A stretch of 64,000 nucleotides of DNA from Paludibacteraceae bacterium (GCA_024399655.1 JAKSNP010000001.1:1-64000); one strand, 5' to 3'. Positions 51,901-61,356 are shown, counted from the stretch's first letter. The notes: generated by a model not told the origin, from the sequence alone. Numbers and translations: made by a program.

Positions 51901-52716
51901 TTAATAACTTTCCTCAGCATTTGGGAACGACTGATCACGAACAGCCATAACATAATCGCCAACAGCCGATTTTACTTCATCAGCCAATTCAGCAAAATGC
52001 CTTAAGAACTTAGGTTTGAATCCCTGGTTCAAGCCAAGCATATCATGCAAGACCAATACCTGTCCGTCACATTTAGGACCGGCACCGATTCCAATGGTAG
52101 GACAAGAAACAGCAACAGTAACCTTTTCGGCCAATTGAGCAGGAATTTTCTCCAGGACCATACAAAAGCATCCCGCCTTATCCAACAATTGCGCATCTCG
52201 AAGTAATTTATCAGCTTCAGCTTCTTCTTTAGCTCTGAGCCCATATCCACCGAACTGATTGACACTTTGCGGTGTCAATCCTAAATGAGCGCAAACCGGA
52301 ACACCGGCTTTAATCATGTGCTGCACGGCAGGTAAGATCTCTTCACTACCTTCCAATTTAACAGCATCAGCTCCACTCTCTTTCATCATACGAATAGCAT
52401 TTCTGACCGCCTCCTCCTCGCTCACCTGATATGATCCAAAAGGCATATCTATTACGACCAATGCATGCTGAGCAGCTCTTACCACGCCCCGAGTAAGAAA
52501 AATCATTTCATCAACCGTAATAGGCAGAGTATATTGATTTCCGCACACAATATTACTAGCGGAATCCCCTACCAAAATCATATCCACGCCAGCCTGATCG
52601 ACCAAACTTGCCAAAGTAAAATCATACGAAGTAATCATAGCGATTTTTTCACCATTCTGTTTCATTTGGCGAATTTTAGAAGTGGTCATTCGCGACGTCT
52701 GAACATGTACACTCAT
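51901..52716 (-). CDS. panB: Ketopantoate hydroxymethyltransferase
   Basis: First enzyme of pantothenate synthesis; adds a hydroxymethyl group to 2-oxoisovalerate. 271 residues: KIAMITSYDFTLASLVDQAGVD, MILVGDSASNIVCG with the metal-binding Asp, VVIDMPFGSY, HLGLTPQSVNQFGGY and GIGAGPKCDGQVLVLHDMLG. Other pan genes are not adjacent. A single promoter lies 68 bases upstream. Confidence 0.96.
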   Translation of the reverse strand: MSVHVQTSRMTTSKIRQMKQNGEKIAMITSYDFTLASLVDQAGVDMILVGDSASNIVCGNQYTLPITVDEMIFLTRGVVRAAQHALVVIDMPFGSYQVSEEEAVRNAIRMMKESGADAVKLEGSEEILPAVQHMIKAGVPVCAHLGLTPQSVNQFGGYGLRAKEEAEADKLLRDAQLLDKAGCFCMVLEKIPAQLAEKVTVAVSCPTIGIGAGPKCDGQVLVLHDMLGLNQGFKPKFLRHFAELADEVKSAVGDYVMAVRDQSFPNAEESY

Positions 52717-52783
52717 AATATATAAAAAATATAAAGATTAAACAAGATGCTAGTATCGGAAATTAAATTTACGAAATAGACTG

Positions 52784-52815
52784 CAAAGGTACGAATTAAA
52801 TTTGGAATATGCAAA
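52784..52815 (-). promoter_or_regulatory. Promoter for panB
   Basis: Minus strand: TTTG (52815-52812), 20 bases, TACCTTTG (52791-52784). Confidence 0.76.
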
Positions 52816-52884
52816 TTTATTCTAAGTCTATGGGTAAATAGATTAAACAAACAGTTCCATTCGCCGAATAAACACATCGCGCAC

Positions 52885-52928
52885 CCTTCGTTTATCTTAC
52901 GTTTATCTTACGTTTAGGTCTCGATAAA
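52885..52928. repeat. 11-bp-period tandem repeat, family III (site G)
   Basis: Units begin at 52885, 52896, 52907 and 52918: CCTTCGTTTAT, CTTACGTTTAT, CTTACGTTTAG and GTCTCGATAAA. Site D, 22 kb away, has the same CTTACGTTTAT unit and also leads into a CTCGA segment. Confidence 0.8.
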
Positions 52929-53013
52929 TTAAGAATAGAAGAAAGCGAAACATATGTAAGGTATTTATCCTGCCCATATTCAAAGCAAGGATAAAGCAAC
53001 AAGTAAAAAACGA

Positions 53014-53046
53014 ATAAACAACAGCTAATAGAAAGCTGTTGTTTAT
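53014..53046 (-). terminator. Terminator of the 145-residue gene
   Basis: A 13-bp perfect stem, ATAAACAACAGCT (53014-53026) with AGCTGTTGTTTAT (53034-53046). On the minus strand a T run follows (complement of 53005-53010). Confidence 0.88.
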
Positions 53047-53090
53047 CGCATTCGGCAGACCCAAATTGTCAGGTCGCAAGATTTTCAGGA

Positions 53091-53528
53091 TTATTTTTTC
53101 AGGAATTTACCGAGAAGTCCGACAGCAGTTCCCAAGAGATCGGATTTACCGGATTTGGCCGTTTTCCCGCCCCCTGTAAAGGCTCCTAAAATAGAAGCGA
53201 TGTCCAAACCATTCTTTTTGTCAACAAGTGCAGAAAGAATAGTAGGAAGCAAACTGGTAGCCAGTTGAGCCATATTAGCATCCAGACCCAATTTTTTGAC
53301 GAAGTCTTTCTTAAAAATATTGGCAGCCAAAGCAGTAACCGGACTATCTGCAGCATTAGTTTTACCAGTAAAAAGTTGTGTCAACTGTTCAATACCGGAA
53401 GCGGACTGAGCAGATTGCTTCACGCTACCCAAGATAGAATTAGAAAGACCACTCAACACATTTTTATCAAGTTTTCCAGCAGCAGATTCCTTAACCTGTG
53501 AAAGAATAATATCAGTAATAGCAGACAT
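53091..53528 (-). CDS. Small helical protein of unknown function, DUF937-like
   Basis: 145 residues, no signal peptide or membrane helix. Alternating short helices rich in Ala, Leu, Ser and Lys (LSGLSNSILGSVKQSA, LATSLLPTILSALVDKK, LLGTAVGLLGKFLKK) and a Gly-rich linker (GAFTGGGKT) are reminiscent of DUF937/YidB-type proteins, but no firm match is claimed. A clear terminator follows, supporting a real gene. A second unknown gene lies 60 bases upstream. Confidence 0.6.
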   Translation of the reverse strand: MSAITDIILSQVKESAAGKLDKNVLSGLSNSILGSVKQSAQSASGIEQLTQLFTGKTNAADSPVTALAANIFKKDFVKKLGLDANMAQLATSLLPTILSALVDKKNGLDIASILGAFTGGGKTAKSGKSDLLGTAVGLLGKFLKK

Positions 53529-53588
53529 ATATCAAAACGATTTTAAATCAAGATAAACAATAGTTTTCCTATAGAGGCCTCAATCAGC

Positions 53589-54398
53589 TTATTCGGTAAC
53601 TTCGTCGGCAGAGAAAGATTCAGCCGTTTCCGTTACGGTTTCCACCACCTCTTCCAAGGTATTTTCATTTACGGTTTGAGCAGCTTCCACTTCGGTCTGA
53701 TGGCGGCGCAAGCAAGTTTTGCACAAGCGTTGTTTACCTGCAGCCTCAGCCTCGGTAGCAGTTCCTAAGAAAAGAGAATCAGAACGATCCAAGTGCTGGC
53801 AATCCTCGTAGATATGATACACCGAACCACCTTTTGTCCAATAAACATTTTCGGTAGCCTGCTCCAGCTGAAGCATTTCCTGTTGTTCTTCCTGAGAATA
53901 AGGATTCCAATCATAACTTCCCAATCCAGTAGCCAACAAAGCCACAGCAGCAACGATAACACCAATCAACTTAGTGCGTTTGTCAACTTTCTTATTGGAG
54001 AGCAGAATGATAATAAAGGGAGCAAATGCCAAAACGACAGCAATTACGCCAAGGTTATTATAAAGCCAGAAAAGCACCGGTTTCTTTTCACTAGCGGGAT
54101 GGATATGATTGGCCTTTTTCCAAAGTAAAGAACCAACAAGAACCAGAATGGCATCAACGACCAGGAAAATAATACCTGCAACCAATGGAGACAAACTGGG
54201 GATAAACGGATCGTCAACAGGTGAAAGGATAGCCTTTACTGCAAAAAATTCAGCAACAAAAGCGGCAACCCAAAGAAGGATAGCTCCAATACGTAGACCA
54301 GTAGTTGAACGTGACAACTGTGCTTCTGCAACGCCAACACGACGAGTGGTGGTCTGTCCATTAGAAGCCGAAATGATAGTGTGTTTTTTTTCAGCCAT
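53589..54398 (-). CDS. Membrane protein with C-terminal His/Cys metal-binding-like motif
   Basis: 269 residues. Four membrane segments (about 35-60, 70-95, 110-130 and 140-160) are followed by a soluble part with VYWTKGGSVYHIYEDCQHLDRS, then LGTATEAEAAGKQRLCKTCLRR. The pattern Y-H-x4-C-x2-L ... EA-x3-G ... C-x2-C recurs in small Ada-like or zinc-ribbon-like modules and should bind one metal. The tail is acidic and Thr/Val-rich. The ATG at 54398 was chosen; the open frame runs 24 codons further. Function unknown. Confidence 0.6.
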   Translation of the reverse strand: MAEKKHTIISASNGQTTTRRVGVAEAQLSRSTTGLRIGAILLWVAAFVAEFFAVKAILSPVDDPFIPSLSPLVAGIIFLVVDAILVLVGSLLWKKANHIHPASEKKPVLFWLYNNLGVIAVVLAFAPFIIILLSNKKVDKRTKLIGVIVAAVALLATGLGSYDWNPYSQEEQQEMLQLEQATENVYWTKGGSVYHIYEDCQHLDRSDSLFLGTATEAEAAGKQRLCKTCLRRHQTEVEAAQTVNENTLEEVVETVTETAESFSADEVTE

Positions 54399-54533
54399 AT
54401 TAGTGGTGATTTTTAGCAACCCGATAAAACAGGAAGCGAAGTATAACAATAAATTTATTTGAATTTCCAATATATAAATTACTGCAAACGACTCAACGCC
54501 ATGTGCTACCGTATATTTTTATAGATTCGAGTG

Positions 54534-54564
54534 CAAAGGTACGAAAAAAAAATGAAACAACAAA
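54534..54564 (-). promoter_or_regulatory. Promoter for the membrane-protein gene
   Basis: Minus strand: TTTG (54564-54561), 19 bases, TACCTTTG (54541-54534). The leader would be about 130 bases. Confidence 0.62.
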
Positions 54565-54691
54565 ATCTTTAATAGAAAATTATGCAACTCAAGCGGTTGA
54601 GTGTTCAATAAGTCCTAATACAGGATAGCCTTCAGCATACATTCTCAGCCACAATCATGTATGGATGGAGAATGCATTTTCTTAAACACTT

Positions 54692-55744
54692 CTAATCAAA
54701 AATAAGCGACAGACCAAATTGAGCATAGGACGGTATATTACGGAACTGACCATAGGGGCAATTACCATAATACGCACGAAATCCAACGGCTACACGCGAA
54801 AAATATCCATCATAATAGGCGAAATTGAATCGAGGCCCTACAAACACATTATATGTAAACACTCTACGTTCATCTTGTTTACCATCTCCCGTTGACGTAT
54901 AACCGTATAATACTCTATTTCGTATCTCTGCAGAAACCAATGCTTGAAAACCGTGACGGGATACCTGCGATTGATATTGATATTGCAAGAACAGTTCAAA
55001 AGGAGAGTTCTTCGGAGATGTAACAGAGGGATCTCCATCTGAGGGATAGACGGTATACCAACCTGCTTGAGGATTAAGCAACAACATAAGTCCCAAACGG
55101 AAAGAATGATATGCCGAAAACCGATCTTCCGGTTCATTAAACGTGAACAATAATTCCGTATAATTATAACTCACATTGACTCGTCGTAAAGGATAATCCG
55201 CCAAAGTGTGCTCTATTTGCAATTCATCTCCGATATGCGTTGATTCATGCTTAAAAGGCGAAAAGGCGATTGAATAATTATGAGCAAAAGTATGCTGAAA
55301 TCTATGGATAAAAGTGATAGAAGGGAAGCCGATTCTATAATCCGTATTGACAACCGGTGCAGTTTGTGGTTCAAAAATATCCAACCACAAATTGGCCGAA
55401 GCAGCCATAGTCACCGCCAATCCGAATCGATCATCCTCACCGAAAGAGCCACTCCATATAGGAAGAGAAAAGCCAAAGACTCCATAGGTAAAAGCATGAT
55501 AGCGATTAGACGCAGTCCCCCCACCAGGTTGAGTGGCCGTCCAATCATAAGCGGGAGAATTAGAGGAAGCTGTCACATCAAAACGAACAAAATTGGGATG
55601 TACATCCGCATAAAAAGAATGTCCGTAAGGAACAAATCTAAACCACCCCGTTCCATTAGGATACGGTTCATATGAAACCTCACTATTGGAAATGGTCACA
55701 GAATCCGGAGCAAGGAGCAGAGCTAATAGAATCAGAAGAGACAT
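54692..55744 (-). CDS. Probable outer-membrane beta-barrel protein, unclassified
   Basis: 350 residues. A short hydrophobic start (MSLLILLALLLAPDS) may be a signal peptide. The rest shows alternating aromatic residues (WFRFVPYGHSFYADVHPNF, FAHNYSIAFSPFKH, YNVFVGPRFNFAYYDGYFSRVAVGFRAYYG) and a terminal FGLSLIFD, typical of outer-membrane barrels. Family not recognised. It lies 146 bases behind the reductase cluster on the same strand, so it could belong to it, but that is a guess. Confidence 0.6.
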   Translation of the reverse strand: MSLLILLALLLAPDSVTISNSEVSYEPYPNGTGWFRFVPYGHSFYADVHPNFVRFDVTASSNSPAYDWTATQPGGGTASNRYHAFTYGVFGFSLPIWSGSFGEDDRFGLAVTMAASANLWLDIFEPQTAPVVNTDYRIGFPSITFIHRFQHTFAHNYSIAFSPFKHESTHIGDELQIEHTLADYPLRRVNVSYNYTELLFTFNEPEDRFSAYHSFRLGLMLLLNPQAGWYTVYPSDGDPSVTSPKNSPFELFLQYQYQSQVSRHGFQALVSAEIRNRVLYGYTSTGDGKQDERRVFTYNVFVGPRFNFAYYDGYFSRVAVGFRAYYGNCPYGQFRNIPSYAQFGLSLIFD

Positions 55745-55890
55745 ATACTATACTTTTAATGTATTTTGAATGATATAGAAAATCATTGTACAATACTTTG
55801 AAGTAGACTGGATATGCAGCATAATCTACAACGGTGTCACTTGTTTTCAGACCTTCGTTCGAGCAAGCGTCACATACACCAACTCATTTT

Positions 55891-56670
55891 CTAATGTTGG
55901 AAACGTGCAAGATGCTTCATGGCAAAGAAGAGCATCCAATCCGGAGTATGGCGAAGCAAAGGAGTAGCCAGCCAGTTAATCACGCCCGGAGTATCCGCTT
56001 TCTTACCTTTGAAGAGTTTGCGCAAGGCACGACGGACCAATTTCTCAGGAGGGATCGAGACAGTCAAAGCCACAGCCAATTTACGCAAATTAGGAGCCAA
56101 GCCGAATAATGCGGTATCAACAGCACCAGGAGCCATAACCGTAATATTGACTCCTTGGGGGCGCAATTCATACCAAAGCGATTTTGAAAAATTATATATA
56201 AATGCTTTGGTAGCATTGTAGGTTTGAATTCCCGGCATTGCCATCCAAGCAGACATCGAACTCATATTAAGTATATATCCACTATGCCGTTGCACCATAT
56301 CCGCTCCAAAAAGACGACACATTTTGGCAACAGTAACCACATGCAAATTAATCATTAATTCAATACGCTTCATGGATGTGTCCATATATTGGTTGAAGAA
56401 GAACACACCGGCATCATTAATTAATATATCGACTTGTAGATTCTGTTCGTGGCACCAATTATAAAGCGTTTCAGCAGCATCTGTAAGCGAAAGGTCAGCG
56501 TAGTGAGCAATCGCCTGAACACCATATTGAGCAGACAGTTCATCAGCCACTCGCTGCAATTCTTCCTTTTGGTTGCTCACCAAAAGGAGGTCGGTATGAT
56601 AATCACGAGCCAATTGAGTAGCATATTGCAAACCGATTCCGGAAGATGCACCGGTAACAAGAGATAACAT
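55891..56670 (-). CDS. Short-chain dehydrogenase/reductase, candidate hydroxysteroid dehydrogenase
   Basis: 259 residues: cofactor motif TGASSGIG at 6-13, NDAG at 85-88, and the catalytic S138, Y151 and K155 (YNATK). After the core (about 1-190) comes a basic extension (RRALRKLFKGKK) and an amphipathic C-terminus, as in the 17-beta-HSD12/ketoacyl-reductase-like branch, so a membrane-associated lipid or steroid substrate is plausible. It is the third gene behind a 5-alpha-reductase homologue and an OYE-type gene. The same trio composition makes isoallo bile acids in other Bacteroidota. Activity, stereochemistry and cofactor are unproven. Confidence 0.82.
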   Translation of the reverse strand: MLSLVTGASSGIGLQYATQLARDYHTDLLLVSNQKEELQRVADELSAQYGVQAIAHYADLSLTDAAETLYNWCHEQNLQVDILINDAGVFFFNQYMDTSMKRIELMINLHVVTVAKMCRLFGADMVQRHSGYILNMSSMSAWMAMPGIQTYNATKAFIYNFSKSLWYELRPQGVNITVMAPGAVDTALFGLAPNLRKLAVALTVSIPPEKLVRRALRKLFKGKKADTPGVINWLATPLLRHTPDWMLFFAMKHLARFQH

Positions 56671-56825
56671 AGGAATGATTTTTCTATTACTAAATTAAGA
56701 CCAATCGGAATTGAAGACAGAGAAAACAAGCGTAACCACGTATCTTTCTTTTCGTGCTCTCAACGCTTTTTTCAACTTCCACTTACAATTCCTTAATACA
56801 AAATATGTTTACGAGAAACAGCGCT

Positions 56826-58100
56826 TTACTTTTGATATTGCTGTTCAACTGAAGCACGCGAAGCCGCTTCAAGTTCCACTATTTCTTTCTGCAACTTAGC
56901 TGGAATAACTTCACCATCACGCAAGACACATTCGTGACATTTCATTTCTTTGGTATACATACGGCCAATACAATAATTGCTACGACCACAGCCAGCATGA
57001 TAATGTTCGTTTTCTCGAATGTGGTTGACGAATTCGGGGTCTTTAATCAGCACATGAGCAATCTGGAAAAGGGGGAATCCTTCGTCCATAATAGTGGAAC
57101 AGTTGTCGCCTGATTGCACACCTCCCACATAAATCAAAGGAACATCTTTAATCACCTCTTGGAATTGTTTGGCCTGTTCCATAAAATAGAGTTCACGGAA
57201 AGGCACTGTAGGAATCATCATTTTTCCAGCACCGGACAAAAGAGCAGCTTTGAGCCACCACATCTTACCCGGCATATAATGAGCCAACGCCTTAATCGGC
57301 ATAGCTCCACGCAAGATAGTCATCGGTGAAGCGCTAACCGTACCACCAGACAGGACTATACCATGCACTTTATGTTTGGCAATTTCTTGAGCGATACGAA
57401 GTCCTTCTTCAATAGATGAACCACGCCAGCAGTCGTCCAACATATTGGTCTTTACCACGACTGCCATATCATTGCCGGCATGCAGCATCACTTCATCCAA
57501 AACCTCGTTTAGGAAACGAACACGATTTTCAAAAGAACCACCATACTGATCATGACGATGATTAGTGCGAGAACTGATGAATTGCGAAATGAGATATGCG
57601 TGACCGGCATGAATTTCAACACAATCAAAACCAGCCTTACGACAGAAATCAACCGCTTCGCCAAATTTACGAGTAAGAGTATGAATTTGTTCAACAGTCA
57701 AACGACGATGAATAGTGGGGGAATAAAGGTTAAAGCCATTGGATGCACTTACCGGCAAGCAATGACATGTAGCGATATGCGTCATATTACCACAGTGCCC
57801 CAATTGAATACTAGCCTTAGCTCCTTCAGCATGAATAGCATCCGTCAAACGACGAAGATCCGGAAGGATTTCATCATGAATATATAATTGACCATCAAAA
57901 CTTACGCCACTGAGATCAACAGCGCAATAAGCAACAGTAGTCATAGCCACTCCACCCTTCGCCACTGACACATGATAGTCATGCAACATTTGAGTTGGAC
58001 GATTGCCGGAGCACATATTTTCAAAAGCAGCCGAACGGATGATACGATTACGCAACGTAATCGGACCGAGTTGATACTCGGTAAAAAGATTTTGATTCAT
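56826..58100 (-). CDS. Old-yellow-enzyme FMN oxidoreductase, candidate ene-reductase
   Basis: 424 residues, a single TIM-barrel of the OYE/2,4-dienoyl-CoA reductase superfamily. Visible: LGPITLRNRIIRSA, SIQLGHCGN, the active-site block H164-x2-H167-x-Y169 in VEIHAGHAYLISQF, and DQYGGSFENRVRF. It lacks the C-terminal FAD/NAD domains of BaiCD-type enzymes but keeps a Cys-rich end (GCGRSNYC, then KCHECV near 372-395), which resembles but does not match the 4Fe-4S ligand set of that branch. Start at ATG 58100; the open frame is 16 codons longer. 52 bases behind the 5-alpha-reductase gene, so probably one operon. A 3-oxo-delta4-steroid ene-reductase role is inferred from context. Confidence 0.83.
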   Translation of the reverse strand: MNQNLFTEYQLGPITLRNRIIRSAAFENMCSGNRPTQMLHDYHVSVAKGGVAMTTVAYCAVDLSGVSFDGQLYIHDEILPDLRRLTDAIHAEGAKASIQLGHCGNMTHIATCHCLPVSASNGFNLYSPTIHRRLTVEQIHTLTRKFGEAVDFCRKAGFDCVEIHAGHAYLISQFISSRTNHRHDQYGGSFENRVRFLNEVLDEVMLHAGNDMAVVVKTNMLDDCWRGSSIEEGLRIAQEIAKHKVHGIVLSGGTVSASPMTILRGAMPIKALAHYMPGKMWWLKAALLSGAGKMMIPTVPFRELYFMEQAKQFQEVIKDVPLIYVGGVQSGDNCSTIMDEGFPLFQIAHVLIKDPEFVNHIRENEHYHAGCGRSNYCIGRMYTKEMKCHECVLRDGEVIPAKLQKEIVELEAASRASVEQQYQK

Positions 58101-58152
58101 AAACCTATGGTATAAACACGATTGATACCCTTCATTAGCCCCAAACAAGCAA

Positions 58153-58959
58153 TTAATAGATGAAAGGAATAATTCGTTTTAATTTTTTACTATCAAATTG
58201 GTCAGGAAATTCCTCAGCATATTTCTTATATATCGAATTACTCCGAGGAACGAGATTGCAGCAAGAGAACCAGAAGAAGAGAAGTCCAGCCAACGACCAA
58301 GTCAAAATAGCAAATCCGAGCCACTCGGTAATTTCTCCGAGGTAATTGGCGCTGGTAACATAGCGGTAAAGTCCCTTTTGAGGAAGATAGTGATTAGTAT
58401 CACCGGGTTGACGCAAATGACGAATCACATGATCGGAATGCAGATTGATAATAAAACCAGTAATAAAAATGGCACAACCTATGATAAAACGAGGATCGGT
58501 CATCCAATCCGAAGAATATAATTCCGGACGATATTGCGGTGCCAAATGGAAGAGCCAATACCCCTGAACATAACCATTAATCAAATTCCAAAGGACACTT
58601 AAAAACATTATAGTGATCGGCATTTTTGAATTTCCTTTCAGCAAGAATGGAAAGATAAAAGAACGCTGAAAATAATGCAGTTCAAATATCAATAGGAAAA
58701 TCCAATAGGGCGCTTGCTTGACAACTGCCAAAGCGGGATTAGCAGCAGCGGTGGACCACAAATACAACACTACCAGGAAGACAGGCGCTTCCATAAGAAA
58801 CCATCCTACCTTGTTGTTGATAGCAGGACCCCATTTTTCAGTACGCATCTTGCCATAGCCTGCATCCACAAAATACAAAGCCACAAACACGACAAGCCCT
58901 ATCAAGGCCATTACAAAAAGCGTGTTATAAAAGAAACTAAGCGTGTAAATATGTTCCAT
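58153..58959 (-). CDS. Steroid 5-alpha-reductase (SRD5A) family membrane protein
   Basis: 268 residues with about six or seven membrane helices, the size of human SRD5A1/2. The family's NADPH and substrate residues are present: E57 (WFLMEAP) and Y96 (LHYFQRS), aligning with the catalytic Glu and Tyr of SRD5A2; N172, H174, D176 and H177 in INLHSDHVIR; RQPGDTNHYLPQKGLYRYV; N205, E209 and E212 in ANYLGEITEW; and the terminal PFIY. Such enzymes reduce the C4-C5 double bond of 3-oxo-delta4-steroids to the 5-alpha product. First gene of a reductase trio, with its own promoter. A bile-acid or host-steroid substrate is likely but not shown. Confidence 0.9.
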   Translation of the reverse strand: MEHIYTLSFFYNTLFVMALIGLVVFVALYFVDAGYGKMRTEKWGPAINNKVGWFLMEAPVFLVVLYLWSTAAANPALAVVKQAPYWIFLLIFELHYFQRSFIFPFLLKGNSKMPITIMFLSVLWNLINGYVQGYWLFHLAPQYRPELYSSDWMTDPRFIIGCAIFITGFIINLHSDHVIRHLRQPGDTNHYLPQKGLYRYVTSANYLGEITEWLGFAILTWSLAGLLFFWFSCCNLVPRSNSIYKKYAEEFPDQFDSKKLKRIIPFIY

Positions 58960-59009
58960 CTATATCAAAAAATTAAGTTCGTATATCAAATGTCTTAATA
59001 AAAAGTCCG

Positions 59010-59041
59010 CAAAGTTACAAAAAAATACCGAAACGGCCAAA
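59010..59041 (-). promoter_or_regulatory. Promoter of the reductase trio
   Basis: Minus strand: TTTG (59041-59038), 20 bases, TAACTTTG (59017-59010), 50 bases before the ATG. It lies just behind the EamA gene's stop, so the trio is transcribed independently of glyA. Confidence 0.75.
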
Positions 59042-59047
59042 TAAATC

Positions 59048-59992
59048 TTAAGAATCGGCATTTTTTTCTCGTTTTTGGCAAATAAACAATCCTAATATAA
59101 TGATAGCGATACCTACCCATTTAATCAAAGGCAGATGCTCGTTATACAACAATAACATCAAAATGGCCGTAAATACGGGGCGTATATTATTAAAGATATT
59201 GGCTTTTGTTACTCCCACAAAACGTACGCAATAGCAGAACAGAATAAAGGCAGCCACGCTACTGAAAACTGCCAAATATCCCACACCCAAAATGGAAAGC
59301 GCTGACATAGGAGCAGCCGTCAATCGGAAAAAGCGCAGGAAAGGCAGATGTAACGGATCCAACAACAAAGTTATCAAAGACAAAACGATGAACATAGCCA
59401 AGCCCGAGAACTGTCCCCAAAAAACGACAGAGAGAGAAGAATAACGGGCTGGAACTTTCTTAAGCGTAATAGAATACCCTACTGCCGCAGATACCGTAAT
59501 CAAAGCCAAAGGCACGCCAATCCGTGAACCAATTGCGAGACTATCGGTACCGGCTAACACCAAGACCAACATTCCCGCTGTGGATACGATAATTCCTAAT
59601 ACATTATATATAGTAACCTTTTCACGTAGGAATAACCATGCAAAAACAGGTGCCATCAACGGATTCGTACTTAAAAAGACTTCAGCTAAGGTAGGTGTAG
59701 CAAAGGAGTCATAGGTATAGGTTTCAAGTATAAAATAAATAAACGGTTCAAAGAATCCTCCGAGCAAGAAAAGCCACCAATCACCTCGTTGAACGCGTTG
59801 CAGACCCAACACCGAATTGCCGCGGCAACTGAGCCCGATAACGAGCATCAGAAGCACGGCAATGGTGAAGCGAGCCAAAATAAGTGCCAAAGGGCTAAGG
59901 GCGGTAAGCGCAGCTTTTACTGCAATTCCCGACCCTGCCCAGATAATCATAGCACAGATGACGGCTAAATATGGTATAAAACGTTTTACCAA
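59048..59992 (-). CDS. EamA/DMT-family transporter
   Basis: 314 residues, ten membrane segments in two EamA repeats: the first from [13 protein letters not shown], the second from [17 protein letters not shown] carriers export or exchange metabolites; the substrate cannot be read from sequence. The start overlaps the glyA stop by 7 bases, suggesting co-transcription. Confidence 0.87.
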   Translation of the reverse strand: MVKRFIPYLAVICAMIIWAGSGIAVKAALTALSPLALILARFTIAVLLMLVIGLSCRGNSVLGLQRVQRGDWWLFLLGGFFEPFIYFILETYTYDSFATPTLAEVFLSTNPLMAPVFAWLFLREKVTIYNVLGIIVSTAGMLVLVLAGTDSLAIGSRIGVPLALITVSAAVGYSITLKKVPARYSSLSVVFWGQFSGLAMFIVLSLITLLLDPLHLPFLRFFRLTAAPMSALSILGVGYLAVFSSVAAFILFCYCVRFVGVTKANIFNNIRPVFTAILMLLLYNEHLPLIKWVGIAIIILGLFICQKREKNADS

Positions 59993-61266
59993 GCGAAGAG
60001 CGGATATTTAACCATTTCAGCATTGACGGTCTCACGAACTTTAGCGATATTAGCTTCGCTCTCGGGATTAGCCAAAACGGTGTCAATCAGGTCAACAATC
60101 CAAGGCATCTTGTCCTCTTTCAAGCCACGAGTGGTAATAGCAGGAGTACCGAAACGCAGACCAGAGGTTTGGAATGCGCTACGGCTATCGAAGGGAACCA
60201 TATTCTTGTTGGTAGTGATATCAGCTGCAACCAATGCTTTTTCAGCCACTTTACCGGTCAAATCGGGATATTTGGTACGCAGGTCAACCAACATGGAGTG
60301 GTTGTCGGTACCACCAGAAATAATCTTGTAGCCTTTGTCAACAAATGCTTGAGCCAGAACGGCAGCATTTTTCTTCACTTGTTGTTGATAAACCTTGAAA
60401 TCAGGAGTCATAGCCTCACCGAAAGCTACAGCTTTGGCAGCGATAACGTGCTCAAGAGGACCGCCTTGAGTTCCGGGGAACACAGCGCTATCCAAGATAG
60501 CAGACATCATCTTGATTTCGCCCTTAGGAGTAGTTTTGCCCCAAGGATTAGCAAAGTCTTTACCCATAAGGATAACACCGCCACGAGGACCACGAAGGGT
60601 TTTGTGAGTGGTAGAAGTAACGATATGAGCGTACTTTACGGGGTTGTCGAGCAAACCAGCAGCGATAAGACCTGCAGGGTGAGCCATATCCACCATAAAG
60701 ATAGCGCCGATTTCGTCAGCCACTTTACGGATACGAGCGTAATCCCATTCACGGCTATAAGCAGAAGCACCGGCAATAATCAATTTGGGTTTCTGTTCAC
60801 GAGCTTTCTGCTCCAGTTCCTCGTAGTCAACACGACCGGTAGCCTCATCCAAACTATAATCAATAGCATTGAACATCAAACCGGAGAAGTTAACTGGGCT
60901 TCCGTGACTGAGGTGACCACCGTGGCTGAGGTTAAGGCCCATGAAGGTATCACCAGCTTTAAGACAAGCCATAAACACGCACATATTAGCTTGCGCGCCG
61001 GAGTGAGGTTGTACATTTACATACTCAGCACCGAACAATTTTTTCAAACGGTCACGAGCGATATTTTCACTCAAGTCAACAACTTCGCAACCACCATAAT
61101 AACGTTTTCCAGGATAACCTTCAGCATACTTGTTGGTCATAACAGAACCCATAGCTTCCAGTACCTGGTCGCTAACATAGTTTTCGCTGGCAATCAGTTC
61201 GATGCCACGCGTTTGACGATCCCGCTCGCGGCGGATAAGGTCAAAAATCTCTTGATCTCTTTGCAT
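59986..61266 (-). CDS. glyA: Serine hydroxymethyltransferase
   Basis: PLP enzyme interconverting serine and glycine with tetrahydrofolate. 426 residues: [53 protein letters not shown] with the PLP-binding Asp and His, and the PLP-lysine in [14 protein letters not shown] near 229. Full length. The long frame on the opposite strand (60169-61275) is a shadow. Confidence 0.98.
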   Translation of the reverse strand: MQRDQEIFDLIRRERDRQTRGIELIASENYVSDQVLEAMGSVMTNKYAEGYPGKRYYGGCEVVDLSENIARDRLKKLFGAEYVNVQPHSGAQANMCVFMACLKAGDTFMGLNLSHGGHLSHGSPVNFSGLMFNAIDYSLDEATGRVDYEELEQKAREQKPKLIIAGASAYSREWDYARIRKVADEIGAIFMVDMAHPAGLIAAGLLDNPVKYAHIVTSTTHKTLRGPRGGVILMGKDFANPWGKTTPKGEIKMMSAILDSAVFPGTQGGPLEHVIAAKAVAFGEAMTPDFKVYQQQVKKNAAVLAQAFVDKGYKIISGGTDNHSMLVDLRTKYPDLTGKVAEKALVAADITTNKNMVPFDSRSAFQTSGLRFGTPAITTRGLKEDKMPWIVDLIDTVLANPESEANIAKVRETVNAEMVKYPLFAW

Positions 61267-61308
61267 AATAATTAATTATTAAGAAAATAATAGAATATTC
61301 ATATATCA

Positions 61309-61343
61309 ACCATCCGAAGAAAGTATCTCCCACTTCGGATGGT
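61309..61343 (-). terminator. Hairpin behind the M3 peptidase gene
   Basis: An 11-bp perfect stem, ACCATCCGAAG (61309-61319) with CTTCGGATGGT (61333-61343), 13 bases after the peptidase stop and before glyA. The U run on the minus strand is weak. Confidence 0.65.
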
Positions 61344-61356
61344 ATCAGTAGACAAA

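Larger units (their letters stand above)
52717..53090. other. Intergenic region upstream of panB
   Basis: 374 bases: the panB promoter, an 11-bp-period repeat array and the terminator of the gene to the right, each listed separately. No gene seen. Confidence 0.7.

Noticed and set aside
60169..61275. 368-residue open frame opposite glyA
   Set aside because: Antisense to a fully conserved glyA; its composition (Ser/Thr/His-rich) is what the complement of glyA would give.
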